DNA of 64,000 nucleotides from JBBROS01 sp965199595 (GCA_965199595.1 OZ241182.1:2604001-2668000); one strand, 5' to 3'. Counted from the stretch's first letter, positions 18,210 through 29,608 are shown. Made by a program: numbers and translations. Notes: generated by a model not told the origin, from the letters alone.

Positions 18210-18260
18210 TTGACAACCCTGCTTCTACCAAGTTGGATCGGACTATCCTACCCTTATATC
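18210..18260 (+). promoter_or_regulatory. Candidate sigma70 promoter of the Crp/Fnr regulator
   Basis: A perfect TTGACA at 18210-18215 has TTGGAT 17 bases downstream. Alternatively TTGGAT (18233-18238) and TATATC (18255-18260) are separated by 16 bases and end 30 bases before the ATG. The stretch is clearly AT-richer than its surroundings. An AGAGGA ribosome site follows at 18281-18286. Confidence 0.45.
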
Positions 18261-18290
18261 TACCCTGACCCGGGTTGATTAGAGGAACCG

Positions 18291-19028
18291 ATGCAACAAC
18301 TGCCTCAAAACCGCATGCTGAACAACCTGCTGCGTCTCATGCCGCCCGAAGGGTTTGACTTGCTGCGCCCGCATCTCGAAGCTGTGGCACTTCCTGCCCT
18401 GTTCAAACTGGCTGAGGCAAGCCGGCCGTGTTCCTTTATATACTTTCCATCCAGCGGCGTTGCTTCAGTGATGGGGCGCACCGGCGCCACTTGGCAGGAA
18501 GTCGGCGTGTTCGGCCATGAGGGCGCCGGCTGCTGCGCCATGCTGCTGGGAACCGACCGCACGCCCTTTTCCATCATCATGCAGGTCGCCGGCACCGGGT
18601 TCCGTGTCCCAACAGCCACCATCCAGCTTCTGGCCCGGCACTGCGATCCGCTGCGCGGCGTCCTGCTGCGCTACATCCATTCCGTGATGATCCAGATTTC
18701 GCAATCCTCCCTGGCCAACACACAACTGAACATAGGCCAGCGGCTGGCCCGCTGGATCCTGATGATCCAGGACCGGGTGGGTGGCGACTTCGTGGCCCTC
18801 ACCCACGAGCTGCTGGCCGAAATGCTGGGGGTCGGACGCACCGGCGTCACGCTTGCGCTGCACGACCTGCAGCGGGACGGACTGATCAGCATGACGCGCA
18901 AGCGGATCAATATCCTGGACCGCACCAGGCTTGAAGCCATCAGCGCCAACTTCTACGGCATCGCCGAAGCCGAGTACACCAGGCTGATCGGCCCGCTCGT
19001 GCGGACGCCCGGACCTTTCCTGCCCTAG
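18291..19028 (+). CDS. Crp/Fnr-family transcriptional regulator
   Basis: A 245-residue protein with an N-terminal cyclic-nucleotide-binding-like beta barrel (about 25-130) and a C-terminal winged helix-turn-helix (about 155-225, with LTHELLAEMLGVGRTGVTLALHDLQRDGLI). No Fe-S cysteine cluster of the Fnr type is apparent. The effector cannot be told from sequence. It starts at 18291 after a good AGAGGA site. It is monocistronic and convergent with valS, with strong hairpins between them. Confidence 0.88.
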   Translation: MQQLPQNRMLNNLLRLMPPEGFDLLRPHLEAVALPALFKLAEASRPCSFIYFPSSGVASVMGRTGATWQEVGVFGHEGAGCCAMLLGTDRTPFSIIMQVAGTGFRVPTATIQLLARHCDPLRGVLLRYIHSVMIQISQSSLANTQLNIGQRLARWILMIQDRVGGDFVALTHELLAEMLGVGRTGVTLALHDLQRDGLISMTRKRINILDRTRLEAISANFYGIAEAEYTRLIGPLVRTPGPFLP

Positions 19029-19044
19029 CAGGCTGCTAGCTCAG

Positions 19045-19101
19045 CCGGGTTCGCCGAACCCGGTCGCGGCCCGGCCAAGCCGCGGCCTGCCCGCGGCTTG
19101 G

Positions 19102-19102
<1 letters not shown>
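19045..19102. terminator. Double-hairpin bidirectional terminator between the Crp-type gene and valS
   Basis: A perfect 8-bp stem (19045-19052 with 19056-19063, 3-base loop) is followed by a perfect 12-bp stem (19074-19085 with 19091-19102, 5-base loop). They fill the gap between two convergent genes. No U-tract is present on either side. Confidence 0.7.
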
Positions 19103-21774
<2,672 letters not shown>

Positions 21775-21858
21775 GGCCTCGGTTCTAGCCCAGGGTCGCC
21801 GCCGCGCAACCCCCGCCAGCGCGCGGACCGGCTTGCGCGGGGCCTCGCGCGTCCCGGG

Positions 21859-22431
21859 TCAGGGCAGCCGGTTGACGACGCGCTCGATCTCCAGCCGCAC
21901 CAGGCGCTCCACCATGGGGGCCAGGTGGGTGTCGAGCCATTCCTTCAGCAAGGGGCGCATCTCCTCCCGCACCAGGTCCTCGATGGTGGGTCCACCCCGA
22001 TGCACGGCGCTGGACTTCTCGGTCGCCAGCGTCCGCATCAGCGCCTCCACCGAGACGGCGGCGGCGGCGGCGGCGGCGGGCGCCATCAGCGGCGAGGCAG
22101 CCACGACCTGTTGCGGGGGCGGGAAGGACGGCGGCGGCGCATCCGGCACAGGCGGCCGCTCCGGCTGCTGCATCGGGACCGGGACCGCAGCCGCCTCCAG
22201 CAGGATCGGCGGCGGCACCGGCACCGGGCCCGGCCCGGCCTCGGGTTCCGGCACCATCATCGACGGCTCCAGCTGCAGCACGTCATCCTCCTGCAGGCCC
22301 AGCGGGCTGGCCGGCGGCATGGCGGGTGCCTCGGAGGGCTTGATCTCCTCCTCATCCAAAATCCGGCGGATGGATGCGAGGATGTCGTCCATCGACGGAT
22401 CGTTGCCGCCGGGCTCGGTCTTCGCCGTCAT
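21859..22431 (-). CDS. popZ: PopZ/DUF2497 polar organising protein
   Basis: A 190-residue protein with the three-part PopZ layout. A short N-terminal helix (SMDDILASIRRILDEEE, about 13-29) is followed by a long disordered Pro/Glu/Ala-rich spacer (about 30-140) and a C-terminal helical oligomerisation region (EDLVREEMRPLLKEWLDTHL, about 150-188). In Caulobacter PopZ forms the polar matrix that anchors the chromosome origin and recruits cell-cycle proteins. The valS-popZ-tolC order is common in alphaproteobacteria. It starts one base after the tolC stop on the same strand. Confidence 0.92.
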   Translation of the reverse strand: MTAKTEPGGNDPSMDDILASIRRILDEEEIKPSEAPAMPPASPLGLQEDDVLQLEPSMMVPEPEAGPGPVPVPPPILLEAAAVPVPMQQPERPPVPDAPPPSFPPPQQVVAASPLMAPAAAAAAAVSVEALMRTLATEKSSAVHRGGPTIEDLVREEMRPLLKEWLDTHLAPMVERLVRLEIERVVNRLP

Positions 22432-22432
22432 C

Positions 22433-23818
22433 TCAGCGCCCCGGCTGGTCGGTTGCGTAGTCGCCGGTGCCGAACAGCTTGTTCTTCACCGCGTTGTAGT
22501 ACGCGGTCTCGTCATACAGCGGCACGTTCAGGTTCAGGTCCCGCGCGGTGAGGCGCCCAATGGCGGCGGCCACCGTGTAGCTGTTGATGACCAGGTTCGC
22601 GAGGTTCTGCACCAGCGTCACGCGGGAGTTCAGCAGCGTCTGCTCCGCGTTCAGCACGTCCAGCGTCGTACGGCTGCCGACGATCGCCTCGCGCTGGGTG
22701 CCTTCGAGCGCGATCTGGTTGGCGCGGATCTGCACCCTGGTGCTCTCGATGGTCGCGCGCGTGGCCAGCAGCGTCTCCCAGGCCTGTGTTGCCTGCGCGA
22801 TGGCCTGGCGCCGCACGTCCTCCACGGTCTTGCGGGCCTGCTGCTCGCTCTGGCGGGCCTGGCGCACGCGGGAGTATTCGGCACCACCCTGATACAGCGG
22901 CACGGAGGCGTTCAGCAGCACCTGGCCGCCGGTGGTCCGCTGCCCGGCCAGGCTGGAGTTGTCGGCGCGGGCACCCTGCGCCTGCACGCTCAGCTGCGGC
23001 ATCAGCGCGGAGAAGGCGACGTCGATCGCGTCCTTGGCGCTGGCATTGTCGAACAGCGCCGCCACCACGTTCGGGTTGTTGGCCGCGGCCAGCTGCGCCG
23101 CCTCGGTGCTGCTGCGGATCGGCAGGCGGATCGGCTGCGGCTCGATCAGCTTGTCCGGCAGCTCACCCACCAGGCGGCGGTAGGTGGAGCGGGCGGTCTG
23201 CAGGTTGCCCTCCGCGGTCTGCCGGGTCGCCCGGGCGCCGGCCAGCGCGGCTTCGGCCTGCGCCACGTCGGTCCGGGTGATCTCGCCGACGCGGAAGCGG
23301 TCGTTGGTGGCTTGCAGCTGGCGGGCCAGCACCTGCTCGTTGTTGGTGTTCAGCTGCAGCAGCTGCTGGGTCTGGATCACGTTGACATAGGCGTTGATGG
23401 TGTCGCTGAACACCTGCTGCTCGCTGGCCAGCAGCCGGCCCCGCTGGGCGAACACGCGGTTGTCCGCCTGGTTGGTGCCCGCCCGGGTGGCACCGCCGCG
23501 ATACAGCGGCTGGGTCAGCGTCGCCTGTTCGGTGAACACGTCCCGGTCATTGGATGTGGTCGTGGAGCTGCGGGCGGTGCGGATGTTGCCCAGCCCGTAG
23601 CCCAGCCCGGCGCCCAGCACCACCGTCGGGCGCCAGCCGGCCAGCGCCTGTGGCACGCCTTCATCCGTCGCCCGCAGCTGCGCCCGCGCCGCCTGCAAGG
23701 TCGGGTTGTTGGCATAGGCTGCCGTCAATGCATCCTGCAGGGTGCGCGGCTGTGCCAGGGCAGTGCCTCCGCCCAGCAGCAGCATGAAGCCCACCAGTCG
23801 TCCGAAACCTCGACGCAT
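22433..23818 (-). CDS. tolC: TolC-family type I secretion outer-membrane protein
   Basis: I use the ATG at 23818, directly before the signal peptide (MRRGFGRLVGFMLLLGGGTALA), giving 461 residues. A GTG 48 bases upstream is less likely. Two outer-membrane efflux repeats with long coiled-coil stretches (about 30-220 and 245-440) are visible, with TLQDALTAAYANNPTL at the mature N-terminus. It forms the trimeric exit duct for type I secretion or RND efflux. No matching inner-membrane pump is adjacent, as is usual for the single tolC of alphaproteobacteria. Confidence 0.95.
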   Translation of the reverse strand: MRRGFGRLVGFMLLLGGGTALAQPRTLQDALTAAYANNPTLQAARAQLRATDEGVPQALAGWRPTVVLGAGLGYGLGNIRTARSSTTTSNDRDVFTEQATLTQPLYRGGATRAGTNQADNRVFAQRGRLLASEQQVFSDTINAYVNVIQTQQLLQLNTNNEQVLARQLQATNDRFRVGEITRTDVAQAEAALAGARATRQTAEGNLQTARSTYRRLVGELPDKLIEPQPIRLPIRSSTEAAQLAAANNPNVVAALFDNASAKDAIDVAFSALMPQLSVQAQGARADNSSLAGQRTTGGQVLLNASVPLYQGGAEYSRVRQARQSEQQARKTVEDVRRQAIAQATQAWETLLATRATIESTRVQIRANQIALEGTQREAIVGSRTTLDVLNAEQTLLNSRVTLVQNLANLVINSYTVAAAIGRLTARDLNLNVPLYDETAYYNAVKNKLFGTGDYATDQPGR

Positions 23819-23879
23819 CACAACCCCCGCCTGCCCGTTTGTCGGGACACTCGTGTAGTGTGCCACGAATCCGGCTCGC

Positions 23880-24587
23880 CTAGAAGGTGAATGCCGGAAC
23901 CGGCGCCAGCTGCGGCAGCGGCGGGGTCGCGCATTCGAAGAAGGCCCGGGCGCGCAGCCGAGTGCCCCCCGTGACCGGAACCACCTCCGCCAGCACGCCC
24001 TGCCCGCCGCCGCCGCCGCCGGGGCCGCCGGGCTGGGCCACGACGGTGGTCAGCCGCCCCTCCGGCTTCAACTGCGCCGCCAGCGCCTCCGGGATCACCT
24101 GCACGGCGCCTTCCACCAGGATCACGTCATAGGGCCCCCCGTCCGGCCAGCCGGCACCCAGCGGTCCCGTCACCATCCGTACGCCGGCCGCCCAGCCCGG
24201 CAGCACGGCCTGGGCCAGCGCGATCAACCCGGCATCATCCTCCAGCGCCGTCACCCGCGCGCCACACGCCGCCAGCAGCGCCGCCCCATACCCGGACCCG
24301 GCACCCACCACGAGCGCCGTCTCCCCGTCCCGCACCCGCAGGCCCTGCACCAGCCGCGCGATCACCATCGGCTCCATCAGCGCCCGGCCGTTCGGCAGCG
24401 GCACATCCTCATCCGCATAGGCCCGGCTGGCCAGGGCCGCCGGCACGAACCGCTCCCGCGGCAACCGGCGCATCGCCTGGATGATGCGCGGGTCGATCAC
24501 CTTGTTGGGGCGCACCTGGCCATCCACCATACGGTCGCGGGCCGCGGCATAATCCGGGACGGCCGGATGGATCAAGGTCTCGCTCAT
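23880..24587 (-). CDS. pcm: Protein-L-isoaspartate O-methyltransferase family protein
   Basis: A 235-residue protein of the PCMT family. The N-terminal region reads DRMVDGQVRPNKVIDPRIIQ, a block typical of the alphaproteobacterial Pcm next to tolC. The SAM-binding motif I is VVGAGSGYGAALLA (about 93-106). A glycine-rich stretch (about 190-200) precedes the C-terminal strand. It would methylate damaged isoaspartyl residues, although this tolC-linked subgroup departs from classical Pcm and may have another substrate. It has its own promoter, divergent from tRNA-Cys. Confidence 0.85.
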   Translation of the reverse strand: MSETLIHPAVPDYAAARDRMVDGQVRPNKVIDPRIIQAMRRLPRERFVPAALASRAYADEDVPLPNGRALMEPMVIARLVQGLRVRDGETALVVGAGSGYGAALLAACGARVTALEDDAGLIALAQAVLPGWAAGVRMVTGPLGAGWPDGGPYDVILVEGAVQVIPEALAAQLKPEGRLTTVVAQPGGPGGGGGGQGVLAEVVPVTGGTRLRARAFFECATPPLPQLAPVPAFTF

Positions 24588-24615
24588 ACGCTGTCTGCCT
24601 TTGACGGATGAAATG

Positions 24616-24645
24616 GTTATAGGTGCCCGACCGCATCTCTGCCAA
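24616..24645 (-). promoter_or_regulatory. Candidate sigma70 promoter of pcm
   Basis: On the minus strand TTGGCA (24645-24640) and TATAAC (24621-24616) are separated by 18 bases. The -10 box ends 28 bases before the pcm ATG. Confidence 0.6.
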
Positions 24646-24658
24646 GCAGATCACCGGC

Positions 24659-24687
24659 TTGACCCACCCGGCCGAGCCGTGGATAAG
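24659..24687 (+). promoter_or_regulatory. Candidate sigma70 promoter of tRNA-Cys
   Basis: TTGACC (24659-24664) and GATAAG (24682-24687) are separated by 17 bases. The tRNA begins 25 bases after the -10 box. Confidence 0.55.
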
Positions 24688-24712
24688 CGCGCACGCTTCA
24701 CAGCGCCCCGTT

Positions 24713-24786
24713 GGTCCGGTGGCAGAGTGGTGATGCAGAGGACTGCAAATCCTCGAATGCCGGTTCGATTCCGGCCCGGACCTCCA
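24713..24786 (+). tRNA. tRNA-Cys (anticodon GCA)
   Basis: A complete 74-base cloverleaf. The acceptor stem GGTCCGG pairs with CCGGACC. The anticodon stem GAGGA/TCCTC encloses the loop CTGCAAA with anticodon GCA. The T arm GCCGG-TTCGATT-CCGGC is followed by discriminator T and an encoded CCA. It is the only tRNA seen in the window. Confidence 0.97.
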
Positions 24787-24941
24787 TTTTAGATCTTCGT
24801 CGACACTCGATAGTCCTGCAATGCGGCAGGCGTTGGCCTGCGGACGGCCATCGCTGACCGGAGTGACGGGCCTGGAGGACGGGGCTGCGGCACGGCCTGC
24901 CCCAGTTCAGGCCATCACACGGACACGCGTTCCGCCGCCGC

Positions 24942-25898
24942 TCACGCATTCCCGATCAGGATCCCGGCGCCCAGCACCAGCGCCCCGCCCAGCATGACCT
25001 TCGCAGCGGCCGAGACGGGGGGCGTGTCCATGTAGCGCCACTGGATCCAGGCGATCACCAGCAGTTCCAGCACCGTCACCGCTCCCGCCAGCGCCGTGGC
25101 GGTCCAGAAATCGCGGATCAGGTACGGCAGCGTATGGCCGATGCCGCCAGCCACGGTCATCAACCCGCACACCAGGCCGCGCAGCAGCGGCGTGCCCCGG
25201 CCCGAAAGCTTGCCGTCATCGGCCAGCGCCTCGGCGAACCCCATCGAGATCCCGGCACCCACCGAGGCGGCGATGCCCACCAGGAAGGCGTCCCGGCTGT
25301 TCTGCGTGGCAAAGGCCGCAGCGAACACCGGGGCGAGGGTGGAGACGGAGCCGTCCATCAGCCCCACCAGGCCGGGCTGCACCACCTGCAGGATGAAGCG
25401 CCGCCGGGCATCCTCATCCTCGGCCTCCCGGGCATCGCCCGGCAGGCGCTTGGCCTCGATGGTGTTGGCGGCACGCTGGTGCTCCACCTCGGCCGCCGCC
25501 AGGTCGCCCAGCAGCTTGCGAATGCCGGCGTCGCGGGAGCGCCCCGCGGCTTCGGCGTAGAAGCGGCTGGCGTCGATCTCCATTTGCCGGGCCTGGTTGC
25601 GCACGGCGTCGATGCCCCGCGGCCAGACCTTCCAGGCGGGCGTGCGGGTCACGGCGCCGCGCACGTCCTGCCGCCGCACCAGCGGGATATGGCTGCCGAA
25701 CTTCGCCACATAGGCGTCGATCAGCCAGCGGCGGTGCTCGTTCTCCTCCGTGACCATGTCGTCGAACACCCGGGCGCTGTCCGGGTATTCCGCCCGCATG
25801 CCCTCGGCGAAATCCGCGTAGATGCGGCCGTCCTCCTCCTCGCTGCTGATCGCCAACGCCAGGATTTCACGTTCGTCCAGATCTTTGAAAGCTCGCAT
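24942..25898 (-). CDS. mbfA: MbfA-type iron exporter (ferritin-like domain fused to VIT1 domain)
   Basis: A 318-residue protein. The N-terminal ferritin-like four-helix domain (about 1-155) carries the diiron pattern: SSEEEDGRIYADF, EENEHRRWL and AEVEHQRAA, i.e. Glu residues plus two ExxH motifs. The C-terminal part is a VIT1/CCC1 membrane domain with about five helices (about 170-318). MbfA proteins export ferrous iron and protect against peroxide and iron overload; in rhizobia they are controlled by Irr. The start at 25898 fits the conserved N-terminus. A TGC-N9-GCA dyad lies upstream and could bind a Fur-type regulator. Confidence 0.92.
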   Translation of the reverse strand: MRAFKDLDEREILALAISSEEEDGRIYADFAEGMRAEYPDSARVFDDMVTEENEHRRWLIDAYVAKFGSHIPLVRRQDVRGAVTRTPAWKVWPRGIDAVRNQARQMEIDASRFYAEAAGRSRDAGIRKLLGDLAAAEVEHQRAANTIEAKRLPGDAREAEDEDARRRFILQVVQPGLVGLMDGSVSTLAPVFAAAFATQNSRDAFLVGIAASVGAGISMGFAEALADDGKLSGRGTPLLRGLVCGLMTVAGGIGHTLPYLIRDFWTATALAGAVTVLELLVIAWIQWRYMDTPPVSAAAKVMLGGALVLGAGILIGNA

Positions 25899-25949
25899 TC
25901 CCCATAGATGACGAACGCGACCAAAACGATCAAGCCGCCACCGTAATGA

Positions 25950-25964
25950 TGCAACTGGTTCGCA
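25950..25964. promoter_or_regulatory. Candidate Fur-family operator upstream of mbfA
   Basis: The interrupted dyad TGCAACTGGTTCGCA lies 52 bases before the mbfA start, in the gap between purH and mbfA. It has the TGCnA...TnGCA form seen in some alphaproteobacterial Fur/Mur sites. This is inference from motif shape, and it is not a clear Irr ICE box. Confidence 0.3.
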
Positions 25965-25997
25965 TTCTTAATGCCGCCCCGCCTGCTGCCGCGCCGC

Positions 25998-27563
25998 TCA
26001 ATGCCGGAAGTGCCGCATCCCCGTCAGCACCATCGCCACCCCGGCCTTGTCCGCCGCCGCGACCACCTCGGCATCCCGCATGGAGCCGCCGGGCTGGATC
26101 ACCGCCGTGGCCCCCGCAGCGATCGCCGCCTCCAGCCCATCCGCAAACGGGAAGAACGCGTCGGACGCCACCACGCCGCCCTCGGTCAAGGACCCGGTCA
26201 GCCCCGCCGCCGCCGCCGCCGCCTCGCCCTTCCAGCCCGCGATCCGCGCGCTGTCCACCCGGCTCATCTGCCCGGCCCCGATGCCCACCGTCGCCCCATC
26301 CTTCGCATGCACGATCGCGTTGGATTTCACGTGCTTGCAGACCCGGAACGCGAACACCAGGTCCCGCAGTTCCGAACGTGATGGCGCCCGCCGCGTCACG
26401 GTCTGCAGCGCGTGCTCCTCGACCCGCCCGGCGTCGCGCGTCTGAACCAGGAAGCCGCCCGCGACCGTCCTGACCGAGAGCCCGGCCGCCGCCGCGTCGG
26501 GCAGGCCGCCGGTCAGCAACAGGCGAAGGTTCTTCTTGCGGGCCAGGATCGCCAGCGCCTCCGCATCGGCATCCGGCGCAATGATCACCTCGCTGAAGAT
26601 CTTGACGATCTCAGCCGCGGTCGCGCCATCCAGCGTGCCGTTCAGCGCGACGATGCCGCCGAAGGCGCTGGTGGGGTCGCACCGCAGCGCCGCCTCCCAC
26701 GCCTGCACCAGGCTGCCGGCCACGGCGACGCCGCAGGGGTTCGCGTGCTTGACGATCACGACGGCCGGGCCCACAAATTCCGCGACGCACTCGAAGGCCG
26801 CGTCGGTGTCATTGAGGTTGTTGTAGGACAGCGCCTTGCCCTGCACCTGGCGCGCGGTGGCGATGCCGGGGCGTGTGCCGTTCACGTAGAAGGCCGCGGC
26901 CTGGTGCGGGTTCTCGCCATAGCGCAGCGTCTGCCGCAGCGTGCCGGACAGCGTCATCCGCGGCGGGAAGGCCGTGTCACGCGCGAACCAGGCCGCGATG
27001 GCGGCGTCATAGGCGGCGGTCCGGGCATAGGCGGCGCCCGCCAGCCGGGTCCGCAACGCCAGCGTGGTGCCGCCGGCGGCGAGTTCGGCCAGCAGATGGG
27101 CGTACTGCGCCGGGTCGGTGAGCACCACGACATGGGAGAAGTTCTTGGCGGCGGAGCGGATCATCGCGGGTCCGCCGATGTCGATGTTCTCGATGCAGTC
27201 GGCATCCGCGGCACCCGACGCCACCGTCGACTCGAAGGGATACAGGTTGACGCAGACCAGATCGATCGGCGCGATGCCGTGCTGCGCCATCTGCGCCAGG
27301 TGCGAAGGATCGTCGCGCCGGCCGAGCAGCCCGCCATGCACCTGCGGCACCAGCGTCTTGACCCGGCCGTCCAGGATTTCCGGGAACCCGGTATGGTCCG
27401 CCACCTCCGTCACCGCCACGCCGGCGGCCCGCAACGCCTTGGCGGAGCCGCCGGTGGACAGCACCTCCGCCCCATGCGCCACCAGCGCCTGCGCCAGCCC
27501 GACCATCCCCGCCTTGTCGGATACTGAGATCAGGGCACGCCGGATGGGGATCAATTCGCTCAT
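25998..27563 (-). CDS. purH: Bifunctional AICAR transformylase / IMP cyclohydrolase
   Basis: From the ATG at 27563 (MSELIPIRRALISVSDKAGM) the protein is 521 residues; an ATG four codons upstream is also possible. The N-terminal IMP cyclohydrolase (MGS-like) domain spans about 5-150, with STGGSAKALR and TDHTGFPEILDGRVKTL-type blocks. The AICAR formyltransferase domain fills the rest, with KHANPCGVA and the C-terminal QPGGSMRDAEV. It catalyses the last two steps of IMP synthesis. The other purine gene in the window, purC, is far away at 42.3 kb. Confidence 0.97.
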   Translation of the reverse strand: MSELIPIRRALISVSDKAGMVGLAQALVAHGAEVLSTGGSAKALRAAGVAVTEVADHTGFPEILDGRVKTLVPQVHGGLLGRRDDPSHLAQMAQHGIAPIDLVCVNLYPFESTVASGAADADCIENIDIGGPAMIRSAAKNFSHVVVLTDPAQYAHLLAELAAGGTTLALRTRLAGAAYARTAAYDAAIAAWFARDTAFPPRMTLSGTLRQTLRYGENPHQAAAFYVNGTRPGIATARQVQGKALSYNNLNDTDAAFECVAEFVGPAVVIVKHANPCGVAVAGSLVQAWEAALRCDPTSAFGGIVALNGTLDGATAAEIVKIFSEVIIAPDADAEALAILARKKNLRLLLTGGLPDAAAAGLSVRTVAGGFLVQTRDAGRVEEHALQTVTRRAPSRSELRDLVFAFRVCKHVKSNAIVHAKDGATVGIGAGQMSRVDSARIAGWKGEAAAAAAGLTGSLTEGGVVASDAFFPFADGLEAAIAAGATAVIQPGGSMRDAEVVAAADKAGVAMVLTGMRHFRH

Positions 27564-27603
27564 GCCCGCCGCCATAACAGATGCGGGCGTGGGCCGGGAG
27601 GCT

Positions 27604-28377
27604 CTACTTCTCGACGAACGCCTTTTCGATCACGTAGGTGCCGGGCTTGCTGTGGCTGCCTTCGCTGAAGCCGGTGCGGTCCAGCAGCGCCACCATGTCG
27701 TCCAGAAAGGCGGGGCTGCCGCACAGCATCACCCGGTCCTGCGCCGGCCCGAACACCGGCAGACCCAGATCGCTCGCCAACCTGCCGTTCTCCAGCAGCA
27801 CCGGGATGCGCCCCGTGTTGCGGAACGGCTCGCGCGTGGCGGTCGGATAGTAGCGCAGCTTGGGCCCGACGATCTCGCTCATATGCTCATCCGCCTGCAG
27901 CCGCTCGACCAGCGCCTCACCATACTTCAGCTCCGCCACGTGGCGGCAGCCATGCACCAGCACGATGTGCTCGAAGCGCTCATAGCAATCCGGGTCGCGC
28001 ACGATGCTCGCAAACGGCGCCAGCCCGGTGCCGGTACCCAGCAGATACAGCGTGCGGCCCGGCGTCAGGCTGTCCTGCACCAGGGTGCCCACCGGCTTCT
28101 TGCCCACCAGCAACGTGTCGCCCACCTTCATGTGCTGCAGCCGCGAGGTCAGCGGGCCGCTCGGCACCTTGATGCTGAAGAACTCCAGCTGCTCGTCGTA
28201 ATGGGCGCTGGCCATGGAATAGGCGCGCAACAGCGGCTTCCCATCCACCGGCATGCCGATCATGGTGAACTGGCCCGAGAGGAAGCGGAACGCCGGGTCC
28301 CGCGTGGTGCGGAAGCTGAACAGGCTGTCTGTCCAGTGCCGGACTTCGAGCACGGTTTCGGAATAGAGGTTCGACAT
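27604..28377 (-). CDS. fpr: Ferredoxin-NADP+ reductase
   Basis: A 257-residue flavoenzyme of the bacterial Fpr subclass. The FAD-binding motif is LLRAYSMASAHYDE (about 49-62), the NADP-binding block is LLGTGTGLAPFASIVRD, and the C-terminus ends in AFVEK, as in the subclass that lacks the C-terminal Tyr. It moves electrons between NADPH and ferredoxin or flavodoxin in the cytoplasm. It follows purH on the same strand after 40 bases, but the products are not functionally linked. Confidence 0.95.
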   Translation of the reverse strand: MSNLYSETVLEVRHWTDSLFSFRTTRDPAFRFLSGQFTMIGMPVDGKPLLRAYSMASAHYDEQLEFFSIKVPSGPLTSRLQHMKVGDTLLVGKKPVGTLVQDSLTPGRTLYLLGTGTGLAPFASIVRDPDCYERFEHIVLVHGCRHVAELKYGEALVERLQADEHMSEIVGPKLRYYPTATREPFRNTGRIPVLLENGRLASDLGLPVFGPAQDRVMLCGSPAFLDDMVALLDRTGFSEGSHSKPGTYVIEKAFVEK

Positions 28378-28460
28378 GCCTTATCTCGCAACTGCGAAGC
28401 ACCTAATGCCACGACCACCCTCCCACTACCAGCCTCGCGGCGCCGCGACGCTTCGGCACC

Positions 28461-28498
28461 TGGGCTGACGGGCTGACGACGGGCTGACGGGCTGACGC
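28461..28498 (+). repeat. Short GGGCTGAC tandem repeat
   Basis: Five GGCTGACG-type units, spaced 8-11 bases, occur in the gap between fpr and the SGNH hydrolase gene. They span the likely promoter area of the latter. Function is unknown. Confidence 0.6.
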
Positions 28499-28563
28499 TA
28501 TGCCGTTGAGCGACACCGGCCCACTTGCTACCGTCCGTCACGCCCAAACCCCAGAGCCCCATC

Positions 28564-29301
28564 GTGCACCACATCCGCCGACGCGCCACGCTCTCCTGCC
28601 TGCTTGCCCTGGCCACCCTGCGCCCCGCGGCTGCCCTGGCCGCCGAACCGCAGCAGCGCATCCTGGTGTTCGGCGACAGCCAGGCGCAAGGGCTCGTCGC
28701 CGGATTCCAGCGCTACTACCGGGCGGACCGCGAGCGGCGGATCATCGACCGCTCCAAGATCGGCACCGGGCTCAGCCGGCTCGCCTACGACTGGCCGGCA
28801 CAGGCACGCACCATGGCCGCCACCGACCATGCCACCGTCGCCATCGCCCTGTTCGGCGCCAACGACCGCCCCTCCGCCCGCATCAACGGCCAGCTGGATG
28901 ACACCCTGCTGCGCCGCTTCACCGACACCTATTCCGCCCGTGTCACCGAGATCATGCAGGCGTTCAGGCAGTCCGGCACGCCGCTCATCTGGGTCGGCCA
29001 CCCCATCGTCCGTGACCCGGCCTATGCCGACGAAATGGCGATCCTCAACGAGATATTCGCCGATTGCGCCGCCACGGAGTCGGTCACCTTCCTTTCCACC
29101 TGGGAAACCTTCGAAGGCCCCGAAGGCGGCTATGCCCCCTACGGCAAAGGCATCGATGGACAAACCGTCCGGCTGCGCGCCGATGACGGGGTGCACATGA
29201 CCCCAGCCGGCTACGACGTGATCACCGCCCTGCTGCTGCCAGAGATCGAGCGGGTTCAACAGCAGGTTGGCGCCGCTTCACGCCCGTCCACGGCCGGCTA
29301 G
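28564..29301 (+). CDS. DUF459-type SGNH hydrolase, secreted
   Basis: A GTG at 28564 gives 245 residues and starts just before a signal peptide (RRRATLSCLLALATLRPAAALAA). SGNH blocks are visible: GDSQAQGL (Ser nucleophile), LFGANDRP (Asn) and DGVHMTPAGY (Asp/His). DUF459 proteins are periplasmic esterase-like enzymes, often linked to O-acetyl group transfer or removal on polysaccharides. A TTG 39 bases upstream is a less likely start. The next two genes encode much smaller SGNH-like proteins without signal peptides. Confidence 0.82.
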   Translation: MHHIRRRATLSCLLALATLRPAAALAAEPQQRILVFGDSQAQGLVAGFQRYYRADRERRIIDRSKIGTGLSRLAYDWPAQARTMAATDHATVAIALFGANDRPSARINGQLDDTLLRRFTDTYSARVTEIMQAFRQSGTPLIWVGHPIVRDPAYADEMAILNEIFADCAATESVTFLSTWETFEGPEGGYAPYGKGIDGQTVRLRADDGVHMTPAGYDVITALLLPEIERVQQQVGAASRPSTAG

Positions 29302-29412
29302 GGCTCACCCAATCGTGCTTGGCATGCGCAGCGCGGAATACCGGCCTTCGTCAATGATCCGCCGCACATCAACCATCTCCCGCAGTGTGGAACCAGTAAT
29401 ACGGGAACTTCG

Positions 29413-29427
29413 TTGAGTAATCGTTAA
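29413..29427. promoter_or_regulatory. CtrA-like TTGA-N7-TTAA site
   Basis: TTGA and TTAA half-sites are separated by exactly seven bases, one mismatch from the CtrA full site. It lies about 190 bases before the TTG start of the first small SGNH-like gene. It may be chance, although TTAA is rare in DNA this rich in GC. Confidence 0.25.
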
Positions 29428-29602
29428 CAGCGCGGCAGGCAGCCAGGCCGATCCCGCGTCAACCCGCGCGCGGCGACCAGATCGCATCTTGCTGGACCCG
29501 GCCGCTGGTTCGTGCTGTATCGGCGCTCACGCACATTGATGTCCCGGGCTGTTGGTCGCGCCGGCAACCGCCGGCTTGCCCGCCCATCCCGCGACCGCCA
29601 CC

Positions 29603-29608
29603 AGGAGG
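29603..29608 (+). promoter_or_regulatory. Perfect AGGAGG ribosome-binding site deciding a TTG start
   Basis: AGGAGG ends six bases before the TTG at 29615. No ATG or GTG in this frame is as well placed, so the RBS fixes the start of the first small SGNH-like gene. Confidence 0.75.

Noticed and set aside
24826..24841. Small hairpin after tRNA-Cys as terminator
   Set aside because: Only six pairs, no U-tract and 40 bases away from the tRNA; too weak to list.
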